DNA of 64,000 bases from Thiodiazotropha sp040506275 (GTDB lineage Bacteria > Pseudomonadota > Gammaproteobacteria > Chromatiales > Chromatiaceae), in contig JBEVXD010000005.1 of assembly GCA_040506275.1 (NCBI GenBank), positions 248,001-312,000 on the forward strand, given 5' to 3'. The translations under genes were made by a program, and so were the position numbers. Below the pieces are notes generated by a model. It saw nothing but the letters and a program-made list of their open reading frames with translations. It searched no databases and was not told where the DNA came from. Below are positions 45,338 to 55,761 of this stretch, one piece after another. Each line of letters starts with the position of its first letter. Positions within the stretch are counted from its first letter, which is position 1.

Positions 45338-46644
45338 GAAAGCTCTTTCATAGCGAAACACTATTTGGTCGTACCGCTACGGCCTTTACATTGGCTTTCC
45401 TGCTTTTTTCACTGTTTTCATTAGGCTTGGTTGTCTATTTCGTTACCCTGCCATTGAAACAGAGAGCCGCAAGCGATCTCTCAGCGATGGCCGTGCTCGC
45501 TGCTCAAATCTGGGTAGAGCTGCCACCTGGCACACGACCAGATTTTGAACGTGAAATGCGAGAGCACCATGACATCACTATTGGATTGTCACGGGGCGAG
45601 CCTATGATTGAAGCGCCGCAGGCTTTCTATCTTGAGGGGTTTCTTGAGGCGCTCAAAGGGCGAACAGATAAACAGCATGCCATGTTTATCGATCCTGAAA
45701 TGCCGAACTGGCGGTGGGTTGAAATCCCTATGGGAGGTCGCAATTTACTAATTGGCTTTGACTCAACCCGTTTCATGATGCGAATACCCTTGACCTTGAT
45801 CCTTATGGTTGTGGCTGGAACTCTGATCGCAACGGTGACTTCACTGTTAATCGTACGTCGAATAACCAGACCCCTGGCAGCATTGGCGCAGGCCTCGACA
45901 CGTATAGGTGAGGGGCGTCAGGGTAAACCTTTACAGGAAAAGGGGGCCAAAGAGCTTAGAGATTTGACGCGCAACTTTAACCATATGGAGCAGCAGTTAC
46001 AGGTCTTGATGGACAACCGGACTGTGATGTTGGCGGGGATTTCCCATGACTTAAGAACCCCTATTGCACGCATGCAACTGGGGTTGGAGCTTGCCGCTGA
46101 TAAACTCGATGAGGATCAACTGAAAGGTTTACGTGAAGATCTTGATGAGATGAATGGCATCATTTCAGCAACCCTGCAACTATCCAAAGGCATATCTGAT
46201 GAGGTTGCCAAACAGGCGGAGGTTTGCCATCAGGTCGTAGAGGTTGTGCAAGAGTATCAACAGCAGAACTATCAGGTCGAATTTCAGGGGCTTTCTGAAA
46301 TCTACCATGATCTGCCGATTGTTGCTTTTCGGAGGGTATTGCACAATCTGATCGATAACGCGATTCGATATGGTGGGGGAAAACCGGTCAAGGTGAGTTG
46401 CCATAATATCGAGAGTTCTGTAGCAATTTCGGTAATCGATCAAGGGCCAGGAATCCCAGTTGATCAACGTGAGACCATTCTCCAGCCTTTCAAAAGGTTG
46501 GAAGAGTCCCGTAGCCCTACTTCAGGAGGTAGTGGCCTGGGGCTGGCAATCGTAGACCAGCTTTGTCGTATGAATGGCTGGAGATTAGAGCTGGATGACG
46601 GCGAGGATTGCGGCACTATCGCGAGATTGTGGCTTGCGGATTGA
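45334..46644 (+). CDS. EnvZ-type sensor histidine kinase
   Basis: 436 aa from the GTG at 45334. Two membrane helices (about 15-40 and 145-170) enclose a ~105-residue periplasmic sensor. HAMP (RRITRPLAALAQASTRIGEG), HisKA with the phospho-His (LAGISHDLRTPIARMQL), and HATPase with N box HNLIDNAIRYGGG, G1 DQGPGIP and GSGLGLAIV. Layout and size match EnvZ. The ligand is unknown. Confidence 0.92.
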   Translation: MRKLFHSETLFGRTATAFTLAFLLFSLFSLGLVVYFVTLPLKQRAASDLSAMAVLAAQIWVELPPGTRPDFEREMREHHDITIGLSRGEPMIEAPQAFYLEGFLEALKGRTDKQHAMFIDPEMPNWRWVEIPMGGRNLLIGFDSTRFMMRIPLTLILMVVAGTLIATVTSLLIVRRITRPLAALAQASTRIGEGRQGKPLQEKGAKELRDLTRNFNHMEQQLQVLMDNRTVMLAGISHDLRTPIARMQLGLELAADKLDEDQLKGLREDLDEMNGIISATLQLSKGISDEVAKQAEVCHQVVEVVQEYQQQNYQVEFQGLSEIYHDLPIVAFRRVLHNLIDNAIRYGGGKPVKVSCHNIESSVAISVIDQGPGIPVDQRETILQPFKRLEESRSPTSGGSGLGLAIVDQLCRMNGWRLELDDGEDCGTIARLWLAD

Positions 46645-46834
46645 TTCAGGCTGGCCATCTTTAACTCAACCCAACATATCCACGGCCTAAATGTTTCAAA
46701 CTGTTTCATCACTGATCAATCAAGCAACACCTTGATACAGTAACTTTTTCTCTGTTCGTTATGATATTCCACATCAGAGGGGGAACCTCAAAACCAATGC
46801 GAAACACTCGCTAAATCGATAATGGAGTAACATC

Positions 46835-47548
46835 ATGATCAACCAAACATACAAAAAACCACTACTAATAATCCTCCTGTTTATTCTCTTTCAATCTCAA
46901 CTTTCAGTCGCCGGTGGCGGCCAATCTTTCAGGGGTAGAGGAGGTGGTGCAGGGATGCAACAGCAGACTGCAAATCTTGATTTCAATGAGGCGACCCACC
47001 TGATATTCATGCGGGAGGAGGAGAAGCTGGCAAGAGACGTCTATACAATGTTGGGAATGATGTACCCCAATTCAGTGGTCTTTGGTCGAATTGATGATTC
47101 AGAGCAGGTTCATACAGACAGAGTCAGGCAAACCTTGGAAGTCTATGGTGTGGAAGACCCGAACACCAATGATAATCTGGGAATATTCACCGGAGAGTCT
47201 TACGGAGAGTATTTCACTGCCAAGTATGATGCACTTATCTCTCAGGCGTCGAGCAGTGAGTTGAACGCACTCTATGTTGGCGCCTTAATTGAAGAGTTGG
47301 ATATGCTCGACATACAACGTTGTCCTGATGTTATCCTGGAGCAGGATAATGGCATCGATTCAGATGCGGAATGTGGATTGGTCTATACAGATCAGCCTGA
47401 TGTAGAGAATCTCTATGAATCCCTCCTCAGAGGTTCAGCCAATCATTTAAGGGGATATGTCAGGGCAATCGAAGCAGTGATTGGCGAAGGGGCATATGCA
47501 CCCCAACTGTTAAGCCAAGCGGATTTGGATGAGATCCTTGGTCGTTGA
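46835..47548 (+). CDS. Exported DUF2202 (ferritin-like) protein
   Basis: 237 aa with a signal peptide (ILLFILFQSQLSVAGGG). The core has the DUF2202 pattern FMREEEKLARDVYTMLG, EQVHTDRV, ALYVGALIEELDMLDIQ and SANHLRGYVRAIEA: four helices with Glu/His pairs that could bind a di-metal centre. An arginine/glycine patch follows the signal peptide. Downstream of the two-component system, followed by a stem-loop. Confidence 0.85.
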   Translation: MINQTYKKPLLIILLFILFQSQLSVAGGGQSFRGRGGGAGMQQQTANLDFNEATHLIFMREEEKLARDVYTMLGMMYPNSVVFGRIDDSEQVHTDRVRQTLEVYGVEDPNTNDNLGIFTGESYGEYFTAKYDALISQASSSELNALYVGALIEELDMLDIQRCPDVILEQDNGIDSDAECGLVYTDQPDVENLYESLLRGSANHLRGYVRAIEAVIGEGAYAPQLLSQADLDEILGR

Positions 47549-47591
47549 GATAGTTAAAGGGTAAAAATCATCTTCTGAAAAGTATGGCACC

Positions 47592-47619
47592 CTCCAGCTT
47601 GTCACTTGATAAGCTGGAG
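47592..47619 (+). terminator. Terminator after the DUF2202 gene
   Basis: CTCCAGCTT / AAGCTGGAG, 9-bp stem with 10-nt loop, then TTTCATT. The T-run is short. Confidence 0.6.
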
Positions 47620-47746
47620 TTTCATTCGATATGAGTGCCCGATCCAGGTGATATAGATCAGAGCAATAAGCAGCGACGTCAGTGGGAAGAGACGGCAACT
47701 GAAAAAGAGATAATCACGACCTATTCAGCATGACACTATCGTCATA

Positions 47747-47828
47747 GTAGCCTGGATGAAGTGCAACGGAATCCGGGAAGATCATCGCACCATTCTCCCC
47801 GGATTCCGTTGCACTTCATCCAGGCTAC
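47747..47828. repeat. REP-type palindrome
   Basis: About 30 bp of perfect inverted repeat (gtagcctggatgaagtgcaa ... and its complement) around a 19-nt loop. Belongs to the widespread family of short palindromes built on GTAGCC[CT]GGATGAAG...GGAATCCGGG. A broken REP-associated transposase lies 1.1 kb away. Confidence 0.85.
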
Positions 47829-47969
47829 CAAATTGGCGTAATCTGGGACATCCAACATTTAAAACTCAAATAATCAATAAATTCTCAGTCTATCTTTGGA
47901 TGTTGTTAGTATGTGATTTACTGATTGCTGCACTCATATGTTTGTTCCTACACCACTATATAGTGGTAG

Positions 47970-48332
47970 CTATTTGATGAGTGTCCCCGAACTACGGGCG
48001 TTGGTGCCGCTTACCATGTAGATGATCACGCGGTTGTTGTGCGTATCGGCGATGTACGCCAGGCCCATGGTATCGAAGTCGATGTCGTGAGTACCGGATT
48101 GATGGTCTTCCCCAAATGAATCGATCAAGTCGAGTGTTTCCGGGTCGAGGATGGCGATGCGATTATTTCCCACGTCAGAGACGAACAGATAGTCCCCATT
48201 GGGAGCCAATTTGAGGTCATGTGGGTTTGACAGCATTGGCCTACTGGCGTGCACTAATGTTGCCGAGATCTCGGCGTGCAGCGGCCACGCCATCAAGCTC
48301 AACAGCAATACGGCAGTAATGTGTGGTCTCAT
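47970..48332 (-). pseudogene. Truncated NHL-repeat exported protein
   Basis: 120 aa from the ATG at 48332 (MRPHITAVLLLSLMAWPLHA is a clear signal peptide). It contains two NHL/beta-propeller repeats (DLKLAPNGDYLFVSDVGNNR; DFDTMGLAYIADTHNNRV) and then stops. A functional propeller needs six or so blades, so this is a 5' fragment of a longer gene. Confidence 0.65.
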
Positions 48333-48390
48333 GTCAACGGTCTCATTGTCTGTGGATTGAGGGTGCTGGTTAAATAATAGGAGATTTACT

Positions 48391-48486
48391 ATGAAACAGG
48401 CGTTCAATGCTGAGGGCGATATCGTTGCCCATCCTGAGTTGTTGTTATTTATCACTAAGGGAGAAAAGGAGGATTTGATTGCCTAA
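48391..48486 (+). CDS. 31-codon reading frame, possibly a gene fragment
   Basis: Preceded by AATAGGAGATTTACT, a good ribosome site. MKQAFNAEGDIVAHPELLLF then FITKGEKEDLIA. No family recognised. Located among gene remnants, so it may be the 5' end of a lost gene. Confidence 0.25.
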   Translation: MKQAFNAEGDIVAHPELLLFITKGEKEDLIA

Positions 48487-48727
48487 ATGTCAGAGCATCC
48501 GAGTTCAGGTTATTTGAACAAGGAGCGGGTGGTATCTGAAAACTCAGGTAAGCAAGGGCAGATAAGGCAAAAGTGGAGGTGTACGAGTTATCTATTATTT
48601 TCATAGTGAGATGATACCGATTTGTCTTCTGGCCGTTTTTGGTAAGAGCGAAACTGCGAATATCGAGTACACAGGGCTGGAAACTGTTTTTTACCAAATC
48701 GATGGCTATGAGGCTAAGCTTTTTCAT
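48455..48727 (-). pseudogene. IS110-like transposase N-terminal remnant
   Basis: The opening MKKLSLIAIDLVKNSFQPCV resembles the DEDD-type N-terminus of IS110/IS1111 transposases (first Asp in IAIDL). Only ~45 codons look transposase-like, then the frame continues without similarity. No inverted repeats seen. Confidence 0.45.
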
Positions 48728-48886
48728 GATGGACGCCCTCCATATAACCTTTGTTCACTGAACTAGTTTGGCGCATCAACGCCGGATTGGCAGGGTCTCC
48801 ATCTCATCATCCACCATTTGAAAAGAACATTTAGGTGAATTAAAGTCAGGCCATACATTGAATGTAATCAAGCCAAGGAGCAGGCA

Positions 48887-49225
48887 ATGACTATATCGCG
48901 CAAGCAACAGAACTGTCTCGAATAAACCCCTTGCTACCACTGCGTATCCCGTTGTGTTCGCCGAGCACTTCTGTGTGGTAAAGATGAGTTAACAGGTCGT
49001 AGCTATGAACATCGCCGAGACTGGGTAGTCGATCAACTCAAACAGCTCACAGAAGTATATGCAATCGGCATCTGCGTCTACGCCGTGATGCACAATCACA
49101 ACCATATAGTAGTAAAGGTCGATCAATCTTCTGCCCTGGCATGGAGCGATGATGAAGTAACATCCAGATGGACAAGCCTTTACCAGCCGAGCCCTATAGT
49201 GGCACGATATGTTGAAGGGATTTAG
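48887..49225 (+). pseudogene. REP-associated tyrosine transposase (Y1/HUH) remnant
   Basis: In one frame from the ATG: a TAA at codon 14, then TPCYHCVSRCVRRALLCG and the HUH motif region AIGICVYAVMHNHNHIVV, before a stop at 49223. The catalytic Tyr helix is missing. REP-like palindromes at 47747 and 60536 are candidates for its former substrates. Confidence 0.8.
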
Positions 49226-49370
49226 CTATCAAAATCAGAAAGAAGGGTAGTCTCAGAAGATATAGAAAAATGGCGACATAGACTTTATGACATCAGCTGG
49301 TTCACTCTTATATGTAAATAATTAACTTATGCTTCATTGCTTTATAAGTAAAAGAAATGCAGCCGTTAAT

Positions 49371-50615
49371 TCAAGATGTTGTGTCCTTCGACGAATCTCC
49401 TACTATCAGCGGAACTACAACAGAATGGTGATCGTGAATCGCAACACGGTTTCGTCCATCCTTTTTTGCTTTGTATAGGGAACGATCAGCTGAATCTATG
49501 AGTGAGGAACAGCTTTTTGTGTCTAAGTTGGGAGGGCAGCATGCAATGCCTGCGCTAACTGTGACTCTACCTACAGAGTTTCCACTATGTACCAGTCCAA
49601 CGTTAAAGATCGACATACGCATCCGTTCAGCCACTATCAGTGCTTGCTCTTGAGTAGTATTAGGTAATATAGTCACAAACTCTTCGCCACCATAGCGGGC
49701 AAGAAAGTCACTTGATCTTAGTAGAGAATTTTGTAGGTTTTCAGCGATGATGCGTAAGCATTCATCACCTTTTGCATGGCCATATGTGTCGTTATACTTC
49801 TTAAAATGATCCACGTCGATCATGATCGCAGAAAGCGGTATTTTATCGCGTCTAGCGCGTTGTATTTCTTGTTCCATAACTTGCATGAGATAACGCCGGT
49901 TTGGTACTCGGGTGAGTTCATCAGATAGAGATAGTTTTTTTAACTCATCTTTGGTTAGCTCAAGCTCGCGATTTGTAGATTGTAAAGTTTCGTTCGTGCT
50001 TAAAAGCTCTTTCACCAAGTCTTCGTGCTCGAAACGGTACTCAAATCCCTCTGCAAGGGTTTGAGATGCCATCTTATGTGTTACTGCTAGCATGACCGTG
50101 AAAAGAATAAGCATGATGGTCATTACAAGGCTTAGGAGGTTGCCTTGCAAAGCAGTACTTATGGTAGCCGGGATAAGCATTGGCAGGATGTAAAGTAGAT
50201 AGGTGAATCTGTCGCTCGCCATTGAGGAAAATGCGCCAGAGCTCATGCCAGCGATAGTAAAAAGGAATAGTAAGGTGAAGGTGTCATTTAATCTTGGACT
50301 CAGAATGGTAAACCCAGCACCCCAAATCACTGCAGTTGCGAAAACGCCGACACGAAACGCTTGGAGTTTGTTTAAATCTTTTGAGTTATCCCAGTTTCGC
50401 TCTAGGGATAAACTGGTGTGTACTATCCGTGCTACTGATACTAGTGTTAAAACAATGAGCCAAATGACTAGATTGGTTGGAGGAAGTTGAAACCAATAAA
50501 CTCCGAAAAGAAGGACTGCGTTGATAATGTTGAAACTGATGGCGCGTATGCCTCCCTGGTAAAGAAAGCGTACTCGCTGGTGATAAACGCGCTGCCCTGT
50601 TTTTCTAGATGACAT
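49371..50615 (-). CDS. Membrane diguanylate cyclase
   Basis: 414 aa. Five or six membrane helices fill residues ~20-190, then a short coiled coil and a GGDEF domain with LTRVPNRRYL, MIDVDHFKKYNDTYGHAKGD and the active RYGGEEF. An RSSD I-site lies 5 residues upstream, so product inhibition is expected. It makes c-di-GMP from GTP. Stands alone among degraded genes yet looks intact. Confidence 0.9.
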   Translation of the reverse strand: MSSRKTGQRVYHQRVRFLYQGGIRAISFNIINAVLLFGVYWFQLPPTNLVIWLIVLTLVSVARIVHTSLSLERNWDNSKDLNKLQAFRVGVFATAVIWGAGFTILSPRLNDTFTLLFLFTIAGMSSGAFSSMASDRFTYLLYILPMLIPATISTALQGNLLSLVMTIMLILFTVMLAVTHKMASQTLAEGFEYRFEHEDLVKELLSTNETLQSTNRELELTKDELKKLSLSDELTRVPNRRYLMQVMEQEIQRARRDKIPLSAIMIDVDHFKKYNDTYGHAKGDECLRIIAENLQNSLLRSSDFLARYGGEEFVTILPNTTQEQALIVAERMRMSIFNVGLVHSGNSVGRVTVSAGIACCPPNLDTKSCSSLIDSADRSLYKAKKDGRNRVAIHDHHSVVVPLIVGDSSKDTTS

Positions 50616-51178
50616 CGTGTTTTGTCCACTGTATTTGTCACGTGAATGTATTTGTGATCACCTTATCTGTAACTATCAGTCTTCCCTGCATTATTTATCT
50701 CGGCAAATGAAAATATATCTTTAGTCGTAGTTGGTCGCTTGTGCATACATCACAATGAAATATTGAGCTGTTTGTATGTTCAAGTACCGTATTCTTTCTA
50801 AATTTCTGCATATCATTAAATTCGCAATACTTGCTGAATTGACTACCCAGGAAGAGTACTGAGTACTAGAACGATTTATAGAGATAAAGAGTAGTACTGA
50901 TATGTGTATCAAAATAATTCCCGACTAAAAACATGGGTAGGACTGCTTAAGAAACAAGGGTAGAGTGGATAGGTCAGCTACCTAAGGTGACTAAGTATCA
51001 ATAAGTTAGGTGAGTAAGAATACCGCTCTCTGCTTAAAAAACAGGGGTACATATAGTTACCAGGGGTACAGGGTGTTTAGGTGGTATTTCTGAATATCTA
51101 TGACGGTAAAAAGGCAGGGAGGGCGACATGATGATGTCATGCTGCAACAAGAGAGCTCCCTTCATCTGAGGTGTTGCG
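50616..51178. other. Non-coding region between the cyclase and a chemoreceptor fragment
   Basis: About 560 bp, with no gene or repeat that I can support. Probably contains the eroded 5' part of the chemoreceptor gene. Confidence 0.35.
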
Positions 51179-51772
51179 GAGCAGAAAAACCTCCTGGCGC
51201 TGAACGTCGCAATAGAAGCTGCTAGGGCTACCGATCATGGACGAGGATTTGCAGTGGTCACGGATGAAGTGAGATCGTTAGCCAGCTGAACCCAGCAATC
51301 CACTGAAGAGATCAACCAGATGATCGAGCGGTTACAATCGGATTCGACAAATTCGGTAGCGTCAATGAACCAAGGTCGTGAGCTTGCACAAGAAGTGGCT
51401 GTTCAAGCAGAAGAGGCAGGTGAGTTGTTGGCAACCATCTCCGAAGAGATCGCCAGGATTACTGAGATGAGTACTCAGATTGCTAGTGCAGCTGAAGAGC
51501 GGGGTGTGTTCTCTGAAGAGGTCAACTGTAATATCGTGCAGATAAACGACAAAACTATTCAAACCGCCACCGGGGCAGATCAATTAACCCAGGCTGCCCA
51601 TAGCGTGGCTCAGATGGCAACAGAACTCAATGAATTGATTGCTCAATTTCGTGTGGCTGATGAGGGTGGGCAAGACCTAAACAGAGCGACAGGCGAGGTA
51701 GCTTGGGCCGTCAGGGAGAATCTTCAAAAAGACGTGCATAGATGTGCATCAAGCAAAAATCGTGCTGGTTGA
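51179..51772 (+). pseudogene. Methyl-accepting chemotaxis protein, C-terminal fragment with nonsense codon
   Basis: The hairpin-tip signature NLLALNVAIEAARATDHGRG then FAVVTDEVRSLAS is followed by a TGA at 51287 exactly where family members have Arg (LAS-R-TQQSTEEI), a CGA to TGA change. The same frame continues through 150 codons of helical bundle. No sensor or membrane part remains upstream. Confidence 0.85.
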
Positions 51773-51799
51773 TATTTGAGGTAACTCATTGTAATTACT

Positions 51800-51876
<77 letters not shown>

Positions 51877-51946
51877 GAACGAGGCGGGATTCTAGCAGAT
51901 AGCAACACCTTTGGTACAGATGGTGTTGCTATTGCTAGTCGTAAAT

Positions 51947-53785
51947 CTAATCGTTATCGAGGAAACTGCGAAGTCTGTCGGAGCGGGAAGGGTGACGCAA
52001 TTTGCGTAGTGCCTTAGCTTCGATCTGACGGATGCGCTCTCGGGTGACGTCGAACTGCTTGCCAACCTCTTCCAGGGTATGGTCGGTATTCATGTCGATA
52101 CCGAAGCGCATACGTAATACTTTTGCTTCGCGGCTGGTGAGGCCTGCGAGCATATTCTGGGTTGCTTCTCCCAGCCCCTCTGCGGTGGCTGATTCGATGG
52201 GGGATACCACACCTGAATCTTCAATGAAGTCGCCAAGGTGGGAGTCTTCGTCGTCACCGATGGGTGTCTCCATGGAGATCGGCTCTTTGGCGATCTTCAA
52301 TACCTTACGGATCTTGTCTTCCGGCATCTCCATACGCTCTGCCAGCTCTTCCGGGGTGGCCTCGCGACCCATCTCCTGAATCATCTGGCGCGAAATACGG
52401 TTGAGCTTGTTGATTGTCTCGATCATGTGTACCGGAATACGGATAGTTCTGGCCTGATCCGCAATCGAGCGGGTGATGGCCTGACGAATCCACCAGGTGG
52501 CGTAGGTCGAGAACTTGTAGCCGCGACGGTATTCGAACTTATCCACCGCCTTCATCAGGCCGATGTTGCCTTCCTGGATCAGGTCGAGGAACTGCAGGCC
52601 GCGGTTTGTGTACTTCTTGGCGATAGAGATAACCAGCCGAAGGTTGGCTTCGACCATCTCTTTCTTGGCCCGGCGTGCTTTCGCTTCGCCAATCGACATC
52701 TTGCGGTTGGTCTCTTTGATCTCGCTGATGGTCAGCTGGCAATCGCTTTCGAGGGTGACCAGACGCTTTTGGGCGCGCAGGATATCTTCTTCGTGCTCTT
52801 TCAGGGCATCTGCATAGGATTTGCCACTGTTGATCTTTTCACCAATCCAATCAAGGTTGGTCTCATTATCAGGAAATGAGGCGATGAACTCTTTTCGCGG
52901 CATACGAGCTTTGTTCACGCAGAGTTGCATGACAATACGCTCTTGGTTACGGATGCGCTCAATGATGTCTCGCAGGGTGTAAACCAGCAGGTTGAAGGTT
53001 GCGGGCACCAGTTTGAACTCAAGGAAGCTCTCAGAGACAGCGTCGATGGTTTTCTGGGTTTTTGCGTTTGCCCGACCATGCTTTTTCAGTGCTGTGCATA
53101 ACGCGTTATAGCGTTTACGCAGCTCTTTGGCTTTTGCGGCAACCTCTTCGGGATCCGGGCCGGTGTTTTCCGGCTCGTCGTCCTCTGAATCATCGTTATT
53201 GTCGTTGTTGCCCTCGGCATTCTCTTTAGCTGCCTGAGGCTGAACTGGGGTAGGGATCTCATCCGGCTCATTGGGATCGATGAATCCACTGGTGATATCG
53301 GCCAGTCGAGCTTCGCCTTGTTCCGATTTCTCCAGCTGAGTACAGAGTAGATTGACAGTTGTCGGAAAAGTGGCCAGTGCAGCAGAGACCTGATTCAGTC
53401 CCTCTTCAATCCGCTTGGCGATGCGTAGCTCACCTTCACGGGTGAGTAGCTCCACTGTCCCCATTTCACGCATGTACATACGTACCGGATCTGTGGTGCG
53501 ACCGAATTCGCTGTCAACGCTGGCAAGGGCTGCAGCTGCAGCTTCTGCTGCATCTTCATCTGCCGAAACCGCATTGTCACTGAGGTTTGAGTCTTCTAGG
53601 TCTGGAGCGGACTCATGGACAGTGATGCCCATATCGTTGATCATCCTTATGATGTCTTCGATCTGTTCGGGCTCAACAATGCCTTCAGGAAGGTGGTCGT
53701 TAACTTCCGCGTAGGTGAGGAAACCTTGTTCCTTACCTTTTGCAATCAGTTGTTTTAATTGAGATTGCTGCTGTTCCTGGTTCAT
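51947..53785 (-). CDS. rpoD: RNA polymerase primary sigma factor RpoD (sigma70)
   Basis: 612 aa, almost the E. coli length (613). Region 1.1 at the N-terminus, YMREMGTVELLTREGELRIA (1.2), an acidic non-conserved insert (EGNNDNNDDSEDDEPENT), region 2 with FLDLIQEGNIGLMKAVDKFE and FSTYATWWIRQAITR, region 3, and region 4 with TLEEVGKQFDVTRERIRQIE. Directs housekeeping transcription. Last gene of the rpsU-yqeY-dnaG-rpoD block. Confidence 0.98.
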   Translation of the reverse strand: MNQEQQQSQLKQLIAKGKEQGFLTYAEVNDHLPEGIVEPEQIEDIIRMINDMGITVHESAPDLEDSNLSDNAVSADEDAAEAAAAALASVDSEFGRTTDPVRMYMREMGTVELLTREGELRIAKRIEEGLNQVSAALATFPTTVNLLCTQLEKSEQGEARLADITSGFIDPNEPDEIPTPVQPQAAKENAEGNNDNNDDSEDDEPENTGPDPEEVAAKAKELRKRYNALCTALKKHGRANAKTQKTIDAVSESFLEFKLVPATFNLLVYTLRDIIERIRNQERIVMQLCVNKARMPRKEFIASFPDNETNLDWIGEKINSGKSYADALKEHEEDILRAQKRLVTLESDCQLTISEIKETNRKMSIGEAKARRAKKEMVEANLRLVISIAKKYTNRGLQFLDLIQEGNIGLMKAVDKFEYRRGYKFSTYATWWIRQAITRSIADQARTIRIPVHMIETINKLNRISRQMIQEMGREATPEELAERMEMPEDKIRKVLKIAKEPISMETPIGDDEDSHLGDFIEDSGVVSPIESATAEGLGEATQNMLAGLTSREAKVLRMRFGIDMNTDHTLEEVGKQFDVTRERIRQIEAKALRKLRHPSRSDRLRSFLDND

Positions 53786-53887
53786 CTTCTACCTTGTTAT
53801 CAGACGAGGTTGGGAATGTCGAGACTGAACTCGCCATATTAGCACATTTTTATATAGTTGCACTAATTGTAGAAAGGGTGGTTTAAA

Positions 53888-55651
53888 TTAAGATTCTGTA
53901 TCATCCTGTTGTATCTTTCCTGGAAAACGCCGTTTTATCTCCTCAATCTGCTCTTCAGACAGTTCACTTGGAGGGATATTCCCCAAATGTGGTCGAGCTT
54001 GTTTGTGATACTGCTCGTTCAACCTGTGAAGTGCGTCACGAAATTCTGCCTCTTGATCCATCCCTGGCAGGTCAAATCTATAGTTTGCCTGTGTCAATTT
54101 GTTGAGATGGGAGAAATACCCTGTGTCACGCCAGCGCTCTATCAGGGCTGCCTTACTAAGCGTAGGTTGCACTCGAATAATTTCAAGTAGTTGCTTCAGT
54201 ATCTCAATTCCAGGATTGTCCCAACCTTGCCACTCCTTAGAGACTTGGTCTGCCACCTCATACACATGGGGATGATCCAGTAATAATGCAATAGCGGTCC
54301 TAATTGGCGTGGGCGTGTGGCCCTTGGCTGGAGGCGGTGCAGTACTGCGTTTGAGGTGACTCTGGCTCGATTGGTTGGAGGAGTCCAGATGGCCCTGTTT
54401 GAGTCCTACCATCTCTTCAAGGCTTTGAAACATCATTTGACGAAAAACCCCTTTGGGTAGCTTTTCCAGCAGGGGCTTTGCTAGCTGAGCCAGCTTGGCA
54501 CGTCCATCAATTGATTCCATATGGACCTGATCGGATAGGTGATGAAGCAGGAATTCTGATAGGGGTGTTGCCTGTTCAATGCGTTGTGCGAAGGCGTCAC
54601 GGCCCTCTTTGCGCACCTGTGTGTCAGGATCCTCTCCCTGGGGAAGAAACAGGAATCTCACTTCGCGTCCGTCCCGCATCAGGGGCAGGCTGGTGTTGAG
54701 TGCTTTCCAGGCAGCGTCGCGACCTGCACGATCACCATCAAAACAGAACACAACTTCAGGACAGTTTCTGAATATCAGTTCAAGATGATCCTGGGTGGTA
54801 GCAGTACCCAGGGTCGCTACGGCATTGTTGATGCCGTGCTGTGCCAGTGCGACCACATCCATATAACCTTCCACAACAAGCAGGTTGGTGATTTTCTGGT
54901 TGGTCTGGCGTACTTCGTAGAGGCCGTAAAGCTCTCTGCCTTTGTGAAATAGCTGGGTTTCTGGGGAGTTCAGATATTTTGGTTTGTCGTCACCCAGAAC
55001 TCTGCCGCCGAAGCCGATCGTTCTGCCTCGGGGATCCCTGATTGGGAAGATGATCCGGTCTCTGAAGCGATCATATTGTTTGCTGTTGCTCTCGCTGAGT
55101 AGACCACATTCTAATAGCTGACCCATGCTTGAGTTATCGCTGCCAAGATTGCTTGCCAGCGTATCCCAACCCGGCGGGGCGTAGCCGATGCCATAGCTGG
55201 CTGCGATCTTGCCGCTCATGCCCCGTGACTTGAGATATTCGATGGCTGTCTGTCCATTCGTGTGGTGTTTGAGCTGGTGCTGGTAGAAATGGGCTACTTT
55301 CTCCATCAGGGCATACAATGGCCGCAAATCAGGGCCTTGCTCGTGACTACCTTCTCTGGGAACTTCCAGGCCGGATTGTTGCGCAAGCTCTTCCACCGCT
55401 TCCACGAAGCCGAGATTGTCGTACTCCATGAGGAAACTGATTGCGGAACCGTGGGCGCCACAGCCAAAGCAGTGGTAGAACTGTTTGGTGGGGCTGACTG
55501 TGAAAGAGGGGGTCTTTTCGTCGTGAAAAGGGCAGCAGGCCTGGAACTCCTTTCCACTTTTCTTGAGCTGCACGCGCCGGTTGATGATATCGACGATATC
55601 AACGCGATTGAGCAACTGATCGATAAATTGTGCGGGGATCTTGCCTGCCAT
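53888..55651 (-). CDS. dnaG: DNA primase DnaG
   Basis: 587 aa. CHC2 zinc domain (CPFHDEKTPSFTVSPTKQFY then CFGCG), core with FGGRVLGDDKPKYLNSPET, TOPRIM VVEGYMDVVALAQHG and FCFDGDRAGRDAAWKAL, and a C-terminal DnaB-interaction helical part. Makes RNA primers at the fork. The linker and C-terminus look typical. 102 bp separate it from rpoD. Confidence 0.97.
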   Translation of the reverse strand: MAGKIPAQFIDQLLNRVDIVDIINRRVQLKKSGKEFQACCPFHDEKTPSFTVSPTKQFYHCFGCGAHGSAISFLMEYDNLGFVEAVEELAQQSGLEVPREGSHEQGPDLRPLYALMEKVAHFYQHQLKHHTNGQTAIEYLKSRGMSGKIAASYGIGYAPPGWDTLASNLGSDNSSMGQLLECGLLSESNSKQYDRFRDRIIFPIRDPRGRTIGFGGRVLGDDKPKYLNSPETQLFHKGRELYGLYEVRQTNQKITNLLVVEGYMDVVALAQHGINNAVATLGTATTQDHLELIFRNCPEVVFCFDGDRAGRDAAWKALNTSLPLMRDGREVRFLFLPQGEDPDTQVRKEGRDAFAQRIEQATPLSEFLLHHLSDQVHMESIDGRAKLAQLAKPLLEKLPKGVFRQMMFQSLEEMVGLKQGHLDSSNQSSQSHLKRSTAPPPAKGHTPTPIRTAIALLLDHPHVYEVADQVSKEWQGWDNPGIEILKQLLEIIRVQPTLSKAALIERWRDTGYFSHLNKLTQANYRFDLPGMDQEAEFRDALHRLNEQYHKQARPHLGNIPPSELSEEQIEEIKRRFPGKIQQDDTES

Positions 55652-55761
55652 AATTGTCAGATGGCCATGGTTGTTAACACGACATGTTCAGTTGCCGGGT
55701 TAATAGTGCAGCCATGGTGGCAAGAGTAACCGAATATTCGGTGAGCTGCCTCAGATGCTTA

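Noticed and set aside
52238..52879. 213-codon plus-strand frame opposite rpoD
   Set aside because: Antisense shadow of a highly conserved gene in high-GC sequence.
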